50,328 nt of DNA from Lachnospiraceae bacterium (GTDB lineage Bacteria; Bacillota_A; Clostridia; Lachnospirales; Lachnospiraceae), in NCBI GenBank assembly GCA_024683935.1, contig JAIKXV010000112.1, positions 1 to 50,328 on the forward strand. Direction: 5' to 3'. Positions 1 through 8,366 of the stretch are shown here, one piece after another. A model generated the notes under the pieces. That model was not told the DNA's origin and did not search any database. It saw nothing but the letters and a program-made list of their open reading frames with translations. Both the position numbers and the translations under genes were made by a program. Position 1 is the first letter of the stretch. Each line of letters begins with the position of its first letter.

Positions 1-2
1 TC

Positions 3-521
3 AGAACGGTGTCCAAGGGTGTGACAGCGGCGGATGAAATGGTAAAGACCTCCAATGTGGAGCTTCTGGAAGCGGAAACGGTCTGCCCCGGAAAGTATAT
101 AGCCCTTATCGCGGGAGAACTCAGTGCCGTTAAATCCTCCGTTGATGCAGCGGTTAAAAAGTATCCGGATGAACTGATTGACAGCATGGTTCTCGGAAAC
201 CCGCATGAAAGCATATTCCCCGCGATCTATGGAGCAACAGCAGTGGGAGATATCAGTGCTCTCGGGATCCTTGAAACCTATGACGTAGCGTCCATGCTGG
301 TTGCAGCGGATACCGCAGCAAAGACTGCCATTGTGGATCTCATCGAACTCAGGATCGCCAAGGGAATGTGCGGAAAATCATATATGTTCCTTACCGGGGA
401 GGTGGCTGCCGTTACCTCTGCAATAGAAACCGCAAAGGAAAGAATAGCGGACCGGGGAATGTTCCTTGATTCATCCGTCATTGCCCATCCCGACGAGCAG
501 ATCTGCAGGTCAGTTCTGTAA
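3..521 (+). CDS. Tandem-BMC-domain microcompartment shell protein, PduT-like (5' partial)
   Basis: Shell protein of a bacterial microcompartment, made of two BMC domains in one chain and expected to form a trimer that looks like a hexamer. The first domain starts outside the window: the frame is open to base 3, and the visible part begins at the usual 'xxxKGVTAADEMVKTSNVEL' helix, so the GTG at 9 is probably not the real start. The second domain begins with ALGILET near residue 84 and repeats the AAD...K...V pattern. The motif TVCPGKY in domain one matches the position where PduT has the cysteine that binds a [4Fe-4S] cluster at the trimer axis (family knowledge), so an electron-transfer or cluster-carrying shell role is likely. 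The downstream DeoR regulator and rhamnulokinase point to an L-rhamnose/L-fucose degrading compartment rather than propanediol alone. Confident on family, less on the exact type. Confidence 0.9.
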   Translation, partial: RTVSKGVTAADEMVKTSNVELLEAETVCPGKYIALIAGELSAVKSSVDAAVKKYPDELIDSMVLGNPHESIFPAIYGATAVGDISALGILETYDVASMLVAADTAAKTAIVDLIELRIAKGMCGKSYMFLTGEVAAVTSAIETAKERIADRGMFLDSSVIAHPDEQICRSVL

Positions 522-598
522 CGATACCGTCATTCTGATCGTAGCGAAGAATCTTAACAGACGACTTTCATGCATATAAATACAACAGGAGAAACATA

Positions 599-1357
599 AT
601 GCTTGCTCTTGAGCGGCGAAACAGAATACTTGAAGAACTTCAGATAAAAAGACAGGTTGTGGTAGGAGAACTGGCCAGATCCTTTAAGGTTTCGGAAGAG
701 ACCATAAGGCGTGATCTTGACAGGCTGGATAAGGAAGGACTTGCGAAGAAGAGTTATGGCGGCGCAGTCATAATAGAGAATTCAGCCATCGACCTGCCCT
801 TCAATATCCGGAAAAAGAGAAATATCCCCGGAAAGCAGAGGATAGCCGAGCTTATTTCAGAGCTGGTGGAGGACGGCGACCATATTACCCTTGATCCATC
901 AACCACGGCTGTCTTTATCGCAAGAGCGCTTAAGGAAAAGCAGAGGCTTACGGTTATCACCAATTCCCTGGAAGTGATGATCGAGCTTTCAGACGTTGAG
1001 AGCTGGAATGTTTACTGCTCAGGCGGTACAATGAAGGAAGGGTATCTCGCCCTCACAGGTCCCCGTGCGATAGAGGGAATAGGAGCTTTCAACACCGATA
1101 AAGCGATCCTCAGCTGCAAGGGACTGGATGCGGCAAAGGGCATAACGGACGGAAACGAGCTCTTCTGTGAAGCAAAACGTGCCATGCTGGATAATTCCAG
1201 GGAGCATATCCTTGCTGTGGATCATTCAAAGTTCGGCACCGTGGCCTTTTCAAAGATCTGCGACACCGACAGGATAGATATCATAGTTACCGATGAGAAG
1301 CCGGATGACAGCTGGCTCGACTTATTCAACAGATTGGGAATAAAGTGTATTTACTGA
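599..1357 (+). CDS. DeoR-family transcriptional regulator
   Basis: Sugar-metabolism repressor of 252 aa, the usual DeoR length. An N-terminal winged helix-turn-helix (residues about 5-57, with ARSFKVSEETIRRDLDRL) is followed by a DeoR sensor domain of the ISOCOT fold (about 75-235, with TNSLEVMIEL and the CSGGTMKEG loop) that normally binds a phosphorylated sugar. The start is ATG with GGAG eight bases upstream. It lies between a microcompartment shell gene and rhamnulokinase, so it probably controls the rhamnose/fucose compartment operon, with a phosphorylated intermediate such as rhamnulose-1-phosphate or fuculose-1-phosphate as candidate inducer; this is inferred from position only. The gap to rhaB is 19 bases, so the two are likely co-transcribed. 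Confidence 0.92.
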   Translation: MLALERRNRILEELQIKRQVVVGELARSFKVSEETIRRDLDRLDKEGLAKKSYGGAVIIENSAIDLPFNIRKKRNIPGKQRIAELISELVEDGDHITLDPSTTAVFIARALKEKQRLTVITNSLEVMIELSDVESWNVYCSGGTMKEGYLALTGPRAIEGIGAFNTDKAILSCKGLDAAKGITDGNELFCEAKRAMLDNSREHILAVDHSKFGTVAFSKICDTDRIDIIVTDEKPDDSWLDLFNRLGIKCIY

Positions 1358-1376
1358 GAAAGGAGCACTGAAGAAC

Positions 1377-2810
1377 ATGAATAAATACCTCGCTATCGAT
1401 TTCGGAGCCTCCAGCGGAAGGCATATTATAGGCACGAAGGAGGATGGAAAGATCGTCCTAAAGGAAGTGCATCGTTTTGATAACGGTCCGAAGAAAAAGA
1501 ACGGACACCTCTGCTGGGATCTTGATTATCTTTTCGGAGAGATCAAGGCCGGATTAAAGAAATGCGGTGAGACCGGAGAAAAGCCGGATTTCCTCGGAAT
1601 AGATACCTGGGGCGTGGATTTCGTGCTCCTGGATAAGGACGGCAATCTCCTTGGAGATACCGTAAGCTACAGGGATTCCCGTACAAAGGGGATGGATGAA
1701 GAGGTTTACAAGATCATTCCCGAAAAGGAACTGTATGCGAGAACCGGTATTCAGAAGGCGATCTTCAATACTATCTACCAGCTTATGGCGATAAAGAAGA
1801 ATGAGCCTGAATTAATGGAAAAGGCAGAGACACTCCTCATGCTGCCGGACTATTTCCAGTATCTTCTTACCGGCGTAGCAATGAGTGAGTACACGGATGC
1901 CAGCACCAGTAATCTCGTGGATCCGAAGACCTTCCAGTGGGATTATGAGCTGATCGAAAGACTTGGTTTTAAGAAGTCAATATTTAAGGAACTCGTGATG
2001 CCCGGAACGGTAGTAGGCTCCTTAAAGAAGGAGATACAGGATGAAGTGGGCTTTGACTGCAAGGTTATAAAGGCTGCGAGCCATGACACGGCTTCTGCGG
2101 TTATGAGCGTTCCTTCAACGGATGAAAAGGACAATCTCTATATCAGTTCCGGCACCTGGTCACTTATGGGTGTTGAGAATAAAGAGGCTATCTGCACGCC
2201 TGAAAGCCAGGCTGCAAACCTTACAAATGAGGGCGGTTATGACCACCGCTACAGATTCTTAAAAAATATTATGGGTCTCTGGATGATACAGCAGGTACGC
2301 CACGAGACCGGTGATGCATACAGCTGGGATGAGCTCAGTAAGATGGCTTATTCAAAGCTTGATTTCCCTTCAAGGGTAAATGTGGATGATGACTGCTTCC
2401 TCGCGCCCGAAAATATGACGGACGAGATACGTGATTACTGTAAGAGGACAGGGCAGACAGTTCCGGAAGAGCTGGGTGAGGTTGCGAGCGTTGTTTACCA
2501 GAGCCTTGTGGACGCATACGGCAGAACCATACATGAGATTGAGGAGATCGTCGGACGGAACTTTAAGAATATCCACATAGTCGGCGGCGGTTCCATGAAT
2601 CCCTTTATCAACAGCCTTACCGCGAGAAAGACGGAAAGGAATGTTGTGGCGGGTCCCGGAGAGGCTACGGCTATCGGAAATATTACGGCCCAGATGATTT
2701 ACGCAGGGGACTTTACGGATCTTATGGATGCCAGAAAGTGCATCTATGACAGCTTCGGAGTTCAGGAATATCCTGCAGACGGTCAGATAATAGCCAGAGG
2801 TAAGCTTTAA
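1377..2810 (+). CDS. rhaB: Rhamnulokinase
   Basis: FGGY-family carbohydrate kinase that phosphorylates L-rhamnulose to L-rhamnulose-1-phosphate, the substrate of the aldolase giving dihydroxyacetone phosphate and lactaldehyde. It has 477 aa, typical of RhaB. The N-terminal phosphate-1 motif AIDFGASSGRH, the GIDTWGVDF segment (about residues 81-89) and the C-terminal adenosine motif IVGGGSMN (about 401-408) are all present. The RhaB-typical sequence SYRDSRTKGM is also seen. ATG follows an AAAGGAG site 11 bases upstream. Together with the shell protein upstream it fits lactaldehyde-to-propanediol metabolism inside a microcompartment. A fuculokinase is the main alternative, but the sequence features favour rhamnulokinase. 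Confidence 0.92.
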   Translation: MNKYLAIDFGASSGRHIIGTKEDGKIVLKEVHRFDNGPKKKNGHLCWDLDYLFGEIKAGLKKCGETGEKPDFLGIDTWGVDFVLLDKDGNLLGDTVSYRDSRTKGMDEEVYKIIPEKELYARTGIQKAIFNTIYQLMAIKKNEPELMEKAETLLMLPDYFQYLLTGVAMSEYTDASTSNLVDPKTFQWDYELIERLGFKKSIFKELVMPGTVVGSLKKEIQDEVGFDCKVIKAASHDTASAVMSVPSTDEKDNLYISSGTWSLMGVENKEAICTPESQAANLTNEGGYDHRYRFLKNIMGLWMIQQVRHETGDAYSWDELSKMAYSKLDFPSRVNVDDDCFLAPENMTDEIRDYCKRTGQTVPEELGEVASVVYQSLVDAYGRTIHEIEEIVGRNFKNIHIVGGGSMNPFINSLTARKTERNVVAGPGEATAIGNITAQMIYAGDFTDLMDARKCIYDSFGVQEYPADGQIIARGKL

Positions 2811-2815
2811 GACGA

Positions 2816-3298
2816 ATGAAAAAAAGGGGTTTTCATTTAAGGATGGATAAAGCGGACGAGAGCGAGATAAAGCGGATGCTGTCCGATATCAGGTCGGATC
2901 CGAAAGTCCTTGAAATGAAGGAATACCGGCAGCATGGGAATGTCACCACCTATGAGCACTGCAAAAATGTTACCAGGCTTTCCTATTACTTAAATATAAA
3001 GTTTCATCTGAAAGCGGACAATGAAACCCTTGTAAAAGGTGCCATGCTGCACGATTTTTACCTGTATGACTGGCATGAGAAGGATAACGGCACTCATGAC
3101 TGGCACGGTTTCATACATGCAGACAGGGCTCTGAAGAATGCTGAAAGATATCTAAATGTCAGCAAAGAGGTAAAGGATGTGATATCCAGCCATATGTGGC
3201 CGCTTAACATCAGGAAGATGCCTCGCAGCAGGGAAGCCTGGATCGTGTGTTTTGCAGATAAATGCGTTTCCCTGTATGAATCCGTTTTTATGAGGTGA
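2816..3298 (+). CDS. HD-domain phosphohydrolase
   Basis: Small 160-aa HD-superfamily protein, probably a metal-dependent phosphohydrolase; the substrate is unknown. The metal-binding pattern is visible as H48 (TTYEHCKNV), the H79-D80 doublet in AMLHDFYLYD, further histidines around 94-101 and a late Asp in FADKCVS. The start is uncertain: ATG 2816 begins five bases after rhaB and has no close ribosome site, while ATG 2843 (residue 10) has AAGG directly upstream. It is followed four bases later by a CmpB-type membrane gene. HD genes next to this membrane family recur in Firmicutes (recalled, not checked), suggesting the two act together. Confidence 0.8.
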   Translation: MKKRGFHLRMDKADESEIKRMLSDIRSDPKVLEMKEYRQHGNVTTYEHCKNVTRLSYYLNIKFHLKADNETLVKGAMLHDFYLYDWHEKDNGTHDWHGFIHADRALKNAERYLNVSKEVKDVISSHMWPLNIRKMPRSREAWIVCFADKCVSLYESVFMR

Positions 3299-3302
3299 GT
3301 AT

Positions 3303-4082
3303 ATGGTCCTTGGCCGCTACATCTGCCTTTTCATGTTGTACAGCTTTATGGGCTGGATATATGAGTGTTTTTTCTGTGTGGTAAAAACCGGGAAATGGGA
3401 TAAACGGAGCTTTCTATATGGACCCGTTTGTCCTATTTACGGTACAGGGGCGCTTATCATGACCCTTATTACCGATTATTCCGGGGCAAATCGTATCGAA
3501 CTGACCTTTCTCGGAATCTTTCTTTTTTCAGCTATCGGAAGTGTTTTTCTGGAATATGGTACCTCCTGGGTATTGGAAAAGATATTCCATGCCGTGTGGT
3601 GGGACTACAGTGATTATCCGCTTAATCTCCATGGCAGAGTCTGTCTGTTTTCAAGCTTTGGCTTCGGTGTGGCGGGGCTTTTCACCGTGAAATTCGTTGT
3701 GCCCTTTGCGGAAAATCTGGTTTATCCGATGAACAGCCTGCTTTTAGAGATACTTTCTCTTATCTTCATCTGCATTTTCACTGCTGACCTTACTCTTACC
3801 GTAACGGCGCTTAAGAACTTTGACAGGGTTGTGATCAATTTCGAGGATAGTTTCAATAAAAATATGGAATCGCTGGTAAGCGGCACCATTCAGAGATCAG
3901 AAGCGATCAAGAATAATATCATTTCAGGTCAGAAGGTGATAAACAGCCGGATAGCGCTGATGAGCGAACTGGGCAAGGGTGCAGTACGCAGGATCAGCTC
4001 CTTCCGTTACAGCGGCAGCAGTCATAATACTGACAAAGCCCAGAATGCAAATATAATCTTAAGGATATTAAAGAGGCGGTAA
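3303..4082 (+). CDS. CmpB-type membrane protein (putative ABC-transporter type IV family)
   Basis: Integral membrane protein of 259 aa resembling the family often labelled 'putative ABC-transporter type IV' (CmpB). Visible are about five hydrophobic segments (near residues 3-20, 40-57, 66-85, 110-130, 142-168), the early GWIYE motif, the GPVCPIYG loop, and the WWDYSDYPLNLHGR segment that is diagnostic of the family. The C-terminal 90 residues are charged and helical, presumably cytoplasmic. No function is established for the family as far as I know. It follows the HD gene with a four-base gap and ends tail-to-tail, overlapping the minus-strand gene at 4068-4082. Confidence 0.75.
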   Translation: MVLGRYICLFMLYSFMGWIYECFFCVVKTGKWDKRSFLYGPVCPIYGTGALIMTLITDYSGANRIELTFLGIFLFSAIGSVFLEYGTSWVLEKIFHAVWWDYSDYPLNLHGRVCLFSSFGFGVAGLFTVKFVVPFAENLVYPMNSLLLEILSLIFICIFTADLTLTVTALKNFDRVVINFEDSFNKNMESLVSGTIQRSEAIKNNIISGQKVINSRIALMSELGKGAVRRISSFRYSGSSHNTDKAQNANIILRILKRR

Positions 4083-4490
4083 GTATTCGGTCCAGGGTCC
4101 GTCGTAGGCAGCGGCCTGTGCCATGAAGGCGGAAAAACCGGGATAGGTGGTCGAGTGCTTATGGAGCCTTTTTTCTGCGTCATTCAATATATCATCCGCA
4201 TCGGGAGAGTCCACCCAGGTATTCCTGTGGCGAACGGACTTTATCTTCAGGGCATCCATATAGTCAAAGAAATCGTTATCAAAGAGATGGAAACTTAAAG
4301 GGGCTGCCAGCACCTTTGTATTTATCCTGATGTAGCAGAATTCCTCATTTCCGCCGCTGACATTTATGGCAGGCAGGTCGTCTCCGCTCTGAATGCAGTC
4401 GGTCAGGGAATTAATCTCTACAACATACTTTATTTCTTCTTCGTCTGACTTTATCAGTATGATCTTCGTGATCTCAGCGCTGTCTGACAT
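4068..4490 (-). CDS. Hypothetical protein, 140 aa
   Basis: I do not recognise this protein. It is acidic, soluble and without membrane segments or a signal peptide; the N-terminal half looks like a beta-rich fold (ITKIILIKSDEEEIKYVVEI), and the C-terminal half is helical. The start ATG at 4488-4490 has an AAAGGAG site 13 bases upstream, rather far, and an extended -10 sequence (TGCTATAAT, reading minus, near 4545-4553). It converges on the CmpB gene with a 15-base overlap. Nothing in its surroundings gives it a role. Confidence 0.6.
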   Translation of the reverse strand: MSDSAEITKIILIKSDEEEIKYVVEINSLTDCIQSGDDLPAINVSGGNEEFCYIRINTKVLAAPLSFHLFDNDFFDYMDALKIKSVRHRNTWVDSPDADDILNDAEKRLHKHSTTYPGFSAFMAQAAAYDGPWTEYLPPL

Positions 4491-4560
4491 TCTGCGGTAC
4501 CCGCTCCTTTATGTGCTCCTTTGATACGCCACGTTGTACTAATAATTATAGCATGACCTG

Positions 4561-4645
4561 TCAATCAGGGGATCAATCAGGGGACGGTTCTATGATTGGG
4601 GTTTCCCCAATCATAGAACCGTCCCCTGATTGATCCCCTGATTGA
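4561..4645. repeat. Perfect inverted repeat, 41-bp arms, 3-base loop (REP/BIME-like)
   Basis: Bases 4561-4601 are the exact reverse complement of 4605-4645, with a TTT loop between. Each arm contains two tandem copies of an ATCAGGGGA-type unit and the sequence GGGGACGGTTCT. From memory, GGGGACGGTTC/GAACCGTCCCC is the hallmark of repetitive extragenic palindromes moved by REP-associated Y1 transposases (RAYTs). No transposase gene lies in this window. A transcriptional terminator is less likely because no T-run follows either arm. Confidence 0.8.
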
Positions 4646-4665
4646 GAACCGCCCCCTCCCCCGTC

Positions 4666-4694
4666 TTGTAATAAACCATGAAATCAATTATAAT
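4666..4694 (+). promoter_or_regulatory. Sigma-A type promoter for the STAND NTPase gene
   Basis: TTGTAA at 4666-4671, a 17-base spacer and a perfect TATAAT at 4689-4694. It lies about 20 bases after the long palindrome. Transcription would start near 4701, giving a leader of about 200 bases before the ATG at 4902. Confidence 0.55.
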
Positions 4695-4901
4695 CATACT
4701 CGTTTCAAGGACGTTTCGTCCAAAGCATGAACGAAATATTCATCCATTCACGGATACTGCTCATGCTATTTTCACCACAATTAGATGGCAGGAGCAGATC
4801 AGAACTTATGGTATGGATTTAGTGAATATCGTGATATACTTCGAGTCTGTTTGGACAGGTATCTTAAAGAATATGTGATTACATATATAGGGGGAAAACT
4901 C

Positions 4902-7694
4902 ATGGAAAAGAAATATTTGGATATTATTACGGAACATGCAGACAGATTTCCAAGGGGGAAACAGGAAATAATATCGCGAGATAATATTCTCGCCAGATTT
5001 GAAGAACGGCTTAACGCGATGATAAACGGAAAGTCTTTGACTTCTGATCTTATGGAACTATATGGAGCCGGAGGAAACGGGAAATCCGTTTTTCTGGTTG
5101 AATTATATGCTGAACTGGTAAAACGATCCGATTGCTTTGTAGTGAAATATGATTTTGAGAGAGGCTGCGGAGCAGTTCAGTTTTTAAAATATCTGGCAGA
5201 TACTCTGTATGAGGAGAATCCGGGGAACTTTAGCTTTCCGTTTTTTGACAGGGCATTTTGGCAGAATGAAAAGAACAATGATAATGATAATAAAGTCGGA
5301 AAGTATGCTTTCAGATATTCATCTTTCCTAAAGGAGCATTCAGGTATTGAAACCGTTATGGATACCGCTTCAGACTACAGTTCAAAAATAAATCTGTTTA
5401 GTAAAATAGCTAAAAATGTAGATGAAGGCATTTCTGCAGTAAAGTACATGTTAAGTGTAGATTGGAAGGATTACGAGAGGGAGAAGGTACGGATGGCAGG
5501 ACTGCCTAATGACGCTCTGGTAAAGGAAATGCCGGCCTATCTGATAAGGGATATTTCAAACTGTAATATAAAAAATAAAAAGCCTTTGGTAATACTCCTT
5601 GACAGCTTTGAATGCCTTCAGTCTTCAGGAATGGATATATCATGGCTCATCAATCCTGTAAATGGTCTTATATGTTCTATTCCGGGAGTGTTATGGGTTG
5701 TAGCAGGCAGGGACAGAGTTAAAGAAGGTGTGTTCAAATACAGATCTGTTTCCGGGGGATCCTCAGAAATGCCTTTGTTTACTGAAGATGAGACCAGAAC
5801 TTATTTGAAGAACGCTATGATAGATGAGAATCTGACGGATAGCATTTTGGAAATTACCAAATGTTCTCCTTTTATGCTTGATTTTGTTGTTTCCCTCTAT
5901 ATGAGCTTCCTGGAGGAGAATTGGGATGAAAAAGATGAATGTATCGAAATGTTTGGAAAGAAACTGGTTTACGATACCTCGGGATCGTCACGTATTAGAA
6001 TTAAGGACATCAAGGAATTAAAAAGCTTTGATGAGATCATTGAGTTATATTTGGATCGACTTGGCGCTGAGCAGAAAAAGATCTTCTATATGCTTGCAAG
6101 TCTTGAAAAATGGGATGAGGAAATAATTAACAGACTGTTGGACAATATCATAGCATATGATGACGAGGAAACAGTCGACAGGTATAAAAAAGCATATAAA
6201 ACTCTATGTGCAGAACGTTATATTCATATGCTGGATACAGATGAGACAAATGAATCTGAAGAAAAGGATGATTGCCGCATATGGCAGTTTGAACGCCCTC
6301 TTGCTGAATATGTTGAATATCTTCAGGAGAAAAAAGACAGCGATATGAAGTATGATAAGCAGTTCAGGAAGGAAGTGCTTGAACATGCATTGTCAGCAGC
6401 CGCTGAAATTGCTGAGGACTATTCGCATGAGAACAGAGAACGTTCTCAGGCGGCTTCAACACTTATTATTCATTATTTAACGTGTATGCGTGATGAAGAA
6501 GGATTTATAAAAGGATTTGAATCCGTTGAAGAGCTGTTAAATGTCCTTTCGATGGAGTCAAAGACGCTTATAAGCACACAGGATATTTTTTATTCATTAT
6601 ACAAATATGCGGCAGAACGTTTTGGTGAAGATTCGGCTGCGGTTGCTGTTATAGCATTATATTTTTCACGTACATATGTTTTCCTGTTTGATAATGTTTT
6701 TCAGGAAGATGATGCAGACAATAATCTTCACGCCTGGGATCTGGTGAAGAATGCACATGATATACTTAAGGATAAGGAAAAATACAGATGCGAATATGTG
6801 CTGGCAAAGATATTGCGGGCAGATCACCAGAAGGCTATTGGTATTTCTGAAACCGAAATGTTGGAAGATATAAATATTGCCATGAATGAGGCAGAAAACC
6901 TTTTAAGCAGCAGTCTTCCAAATATTGCTTTGATACTTAAAGGATTTATGGATAATCTTCTGTCCTATAAGGGAGATAGAGAAAAAGATATCAAAAAGAA
7001 AGCGTTTGACCTTTCCTGTCTGATTTTTGATTATAATAAGAAAAATTCAGATTCAATAAGCCTGGTACAATACGGTGATCAGCTTGATATGGCTCTTACA
7101 GCGCTTGAAGCAAGTGAAGAAGAGAATGATGACTATTACATATGTGCCATGAAAATACGAGATAATATGATAGAGGTTCTGTTAAACTTTCCTGTGGATC
7201 CGCTCACTCTTAGTATTGGTCAGAGAACATATTATTATGCAAAATTTATAATAAAACTTGAAGAATTAGTGGATGAAACATTTGAAAAAGATGAAGAAAC
7301 GTACAGGAAAGTAAAATATAAGATTAATTTAGACTGGAAGAGCTGGTATGAACAGAATCTTGCCAACAATATGAGTGGCTGGGATGACATATGCTCGAAG
7401 GATGACAGAGAAAGGAAAGCCGGTCTGATCATCAGTGATTATGATAATATTTTGAGCTACTGCAAAAAGGCTGAAGAATATGCAGAGGATCTGGAATATA
7501 TTAATAAAATTGAGGATTCATACAGGGAGGAGATGCTGGACTTTCTTTTTAACGAAGATGGTACTCTGCGATACTCTATCGAAGATTTATACACTATACG
7601 GAGAATAAAAAGTGTTATGAAAAATGACGATTCCCGATATGAATATCTGTCTAACATTGAAAGCGAAATAATAAAGAGTTTAAAAAACTGTTAA
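4902..7694 (+). CDS. STAND-type P-loop NTPase with helical C-terminal region
   Basis: Large soluble protein (930 aa from ATG 4902), probably a signal-transduction NTPase with numerous domains (STAND class). I chose 4902 because AGGGGGA lies six bases upstream; the frame is open further up to 4785 but has no ribosome site there. Visible are a Walker A motif GAGGNGKS (residues 55-62), a hydrophobic Walker B strand ending in D (ILLDSFE, 231-237), and a following strand ending WVVAGRDR (265-272), as in sensor-1/RNBS-B regions of NB-ARC/NACHT proteins. A winged-helix-like part comes next (about 380-430), then about 450 residues of helices that could be TPR-like repeats. I see no N-terminal or C-terminal effector domain and no membrane segment. 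Its base composition is AT-richer than its neighbours, and it stands alone behind its own promoter and terminator, consistent with horizontal gain. Antiphage defence is possible but unproven. Confidence 0.75.
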   Translation: MEKKYLDIITEHADRFPRGKQEIISRDNILARFEERLNAMINGKSLTSDLMELYGAGGNGKSVFLVELYAELVKRSDCFVVKYDFERGCGAVQFLKYLADTLYEENPGNFSFPFFDRAFWQNEKNNDNDNKVGKYAFRYSSFLKEHSGIETVMDTASDYSSKINLFSKIAKNVDEGISAVKYMLSVDWKDYEREKVRMAGLPNDALVKEMPAYLIRDISNCNIKNKKPLVILLDSFECLQSSGMDISWLINPVNGLICSIPGVLWVVAGRDRVKEGVFKYRSVSGGSSEMPLFTEDETRTYLKNAMIDENLTDSILEITKCSPFMLDFVVSLYMSFLEENWDEKDECIEMFGKKLVYDTSGSSRIRIKDIKELKSFDEIIELYLDRLGAEQKKIFYMLASLEKWDEEIINRLLDNIIAYDDEETVDRYKKAYKTLCAERYIHMLDTDETNESEEKDDCRIWQFERPLAEYVEYLQEKKDSDMKYDKQFRKEVLEHALSAAAEIAEDYSHENRERSQAASTLIIHYLTCMRDEEGFIKGFESVEELLNVLSMESKTLISTQDIFYSLYKYAAERFGEDSAAVAVIALYFSRTYVFLFDNVFQEDDADNNLHAWDLVKNAHDILKDKEKYRCEYVLAKILRADHQKAIGISETEMLEDINIAMNEAENLLSSSLPNIALILKGFMDNLLSYKGDREKDIKKKAFDLSCLIFDYNKKNSDSISLVQYGDQLDMALTALEASEEENDDYYICAMKIRDNMIEVLLNFPVDPLTLSIGQRTYYYAKFIIKLEELVDETFEKDEETYRKVKYKINLDWKSWYEQNLANNMSGWDDICSKDDRERKAGLIISDYDNILSYCKKAEEYAEDLEYINKIEDSYREEMLDFLFNEDGTLRYSIEDLYTIRRIKSVMKNDDSRYEYLSNIESEIIKSLKNC

Positions 7695-7757
7695 ACAGCG
7701 TTAATATGATAAATCTATGATTAGGACATTATTGCTGATGGAATCATAAATGTCATT

Positions 7758-7801
7758 CCCGTGAAATATTATCGTAATAAGGTAATATTTTACGGGTTTT
7801 T
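7758..7801 (+). terminator. Rho-independent terminator after the STAND gene
   Basis: Imperfect stem of about 15 bp: CCCGTGAAATATTA pairs with TAATATTTTACGGG across a short loop, followed by TTTTTA. It begins 63 bases past the stop codon at 7694. The long AT-rich stem could also work on the opposite strand. Confidence 0.65.
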
Positions 7802-7879
7802 ATATATAATCAGAATATAGTATCAGGCAGTTTAGTGTTCGGTACTCTTAATATGATGAAAAAAGGAATAGACGATCAC

Positions 7880-8341
7880 ATGTATAACATAATCTTTCTT
7901 GATTTCGACGGAGTGCTTAATAGCAGATATACCAGGGATAAATGGAAGGGCTGGGCAGGTCTTGAGGATCAGAAGATCAGGCTCTTAAAAGAGCTTGTGG
8001 ATAATACTAAATCCATCATAGTCCTTACTTCTTCCTGGAGGCATAGCTGGGATTTCGCGTCATATAAAGAACCGGAGAACAGCACCGGGAACTATATATA
8101 CAGGAAATTCAAGGAAAACGGTCTCACTATACGCTCAAAAACCGAGTCCCTTGGGGGAAGGGGAAAGGAAATAAATGCCTGGATTAATAAGTATCCTCAT
8201 GGGAACTGGATCGTACTCGATGACGAAATGTTTAATGATTTTGAAGAGTATGGTATAATTCACCATCTTGTTAAAACGGATTATGAATATGGACTGACTG
8301 AGGATGATGTAAAAAAAGCAAGAAAGCTTTTGGGGTATTAA
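7880..8341 (+). CDS. HAD-like small hydrolase
   Basis: Protein of 153 aa (from ATG 7880) with a haloacid-dehalogenase fold. It starts directly with the catalytic motif I FLDFDGVLN (nucleophile D8, acid/base D10). Motif II is LTSSWRH near residue 51, and the acidic motif IV is WIVLDDE near residue 115. This arrangement resembles the HAD domain found alone or in 'Swiss Army Knife' RNA-repair proteins, so a nucleotide or RNA 5'/3' phosphate is one possible substrate (inference). An upstream in-frame start at 7835 would add 15 residues before the first strand, but AAAAGGAA lies 13 bases before 7880, so the shorter form is preferred. It precedes a lipoprotein gene by 25 bases. Confidence 0.72.
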   Translation: MYNIIFLDFDGVLNSRYTRDKWKGWAGLEDQKIRLLKELVDNTKSIIVLTSSWRHSWDFASYKEPENSTGNYIYRKFKENGLTIRSKTESLGGRGKEINAWINKYPHGNWIVLDDEMFNDFEEYGIIHHLVKTDYEYGLTEDDVKKARKLLGY

Positions 8342-8366
8342 CAGAAGGAGACTTGAGGAATTGAAG

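Larger units (their letters stand above)
4491..4901. other. Intergenic region with palindrome, promoter and long leader
   Basis: This stretch of about 410 bases has no convincing gene. In order it holds the promoter side of the minus-strand hypothetical gene, a very long perfect palindrome (4561-4645), a C-rich tail (4646-4665), a promoter for the STAND gene (4666-4694) and about 200 bases of leader. The leader includes a small GGACG-TTT-CGTCC hairpin at 4709-4721. The open frame from 4678 begins inside the promoter spacer and is not supported. Confidence 0.6.

Noticed and set aside
4561..4645. Rho-independent terminator
   Set aside because: Neither arm is followed by a T-run, and the arm length and internal repeats fit a REP-type palindrome better.
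4678..4878. Open frame of 66 codons before the STAND gene
   Set aside because: Its ATG lies inside the promoter spacer, it has no ribosome site and the product resembles no protein; it is better explained as leader sequence.
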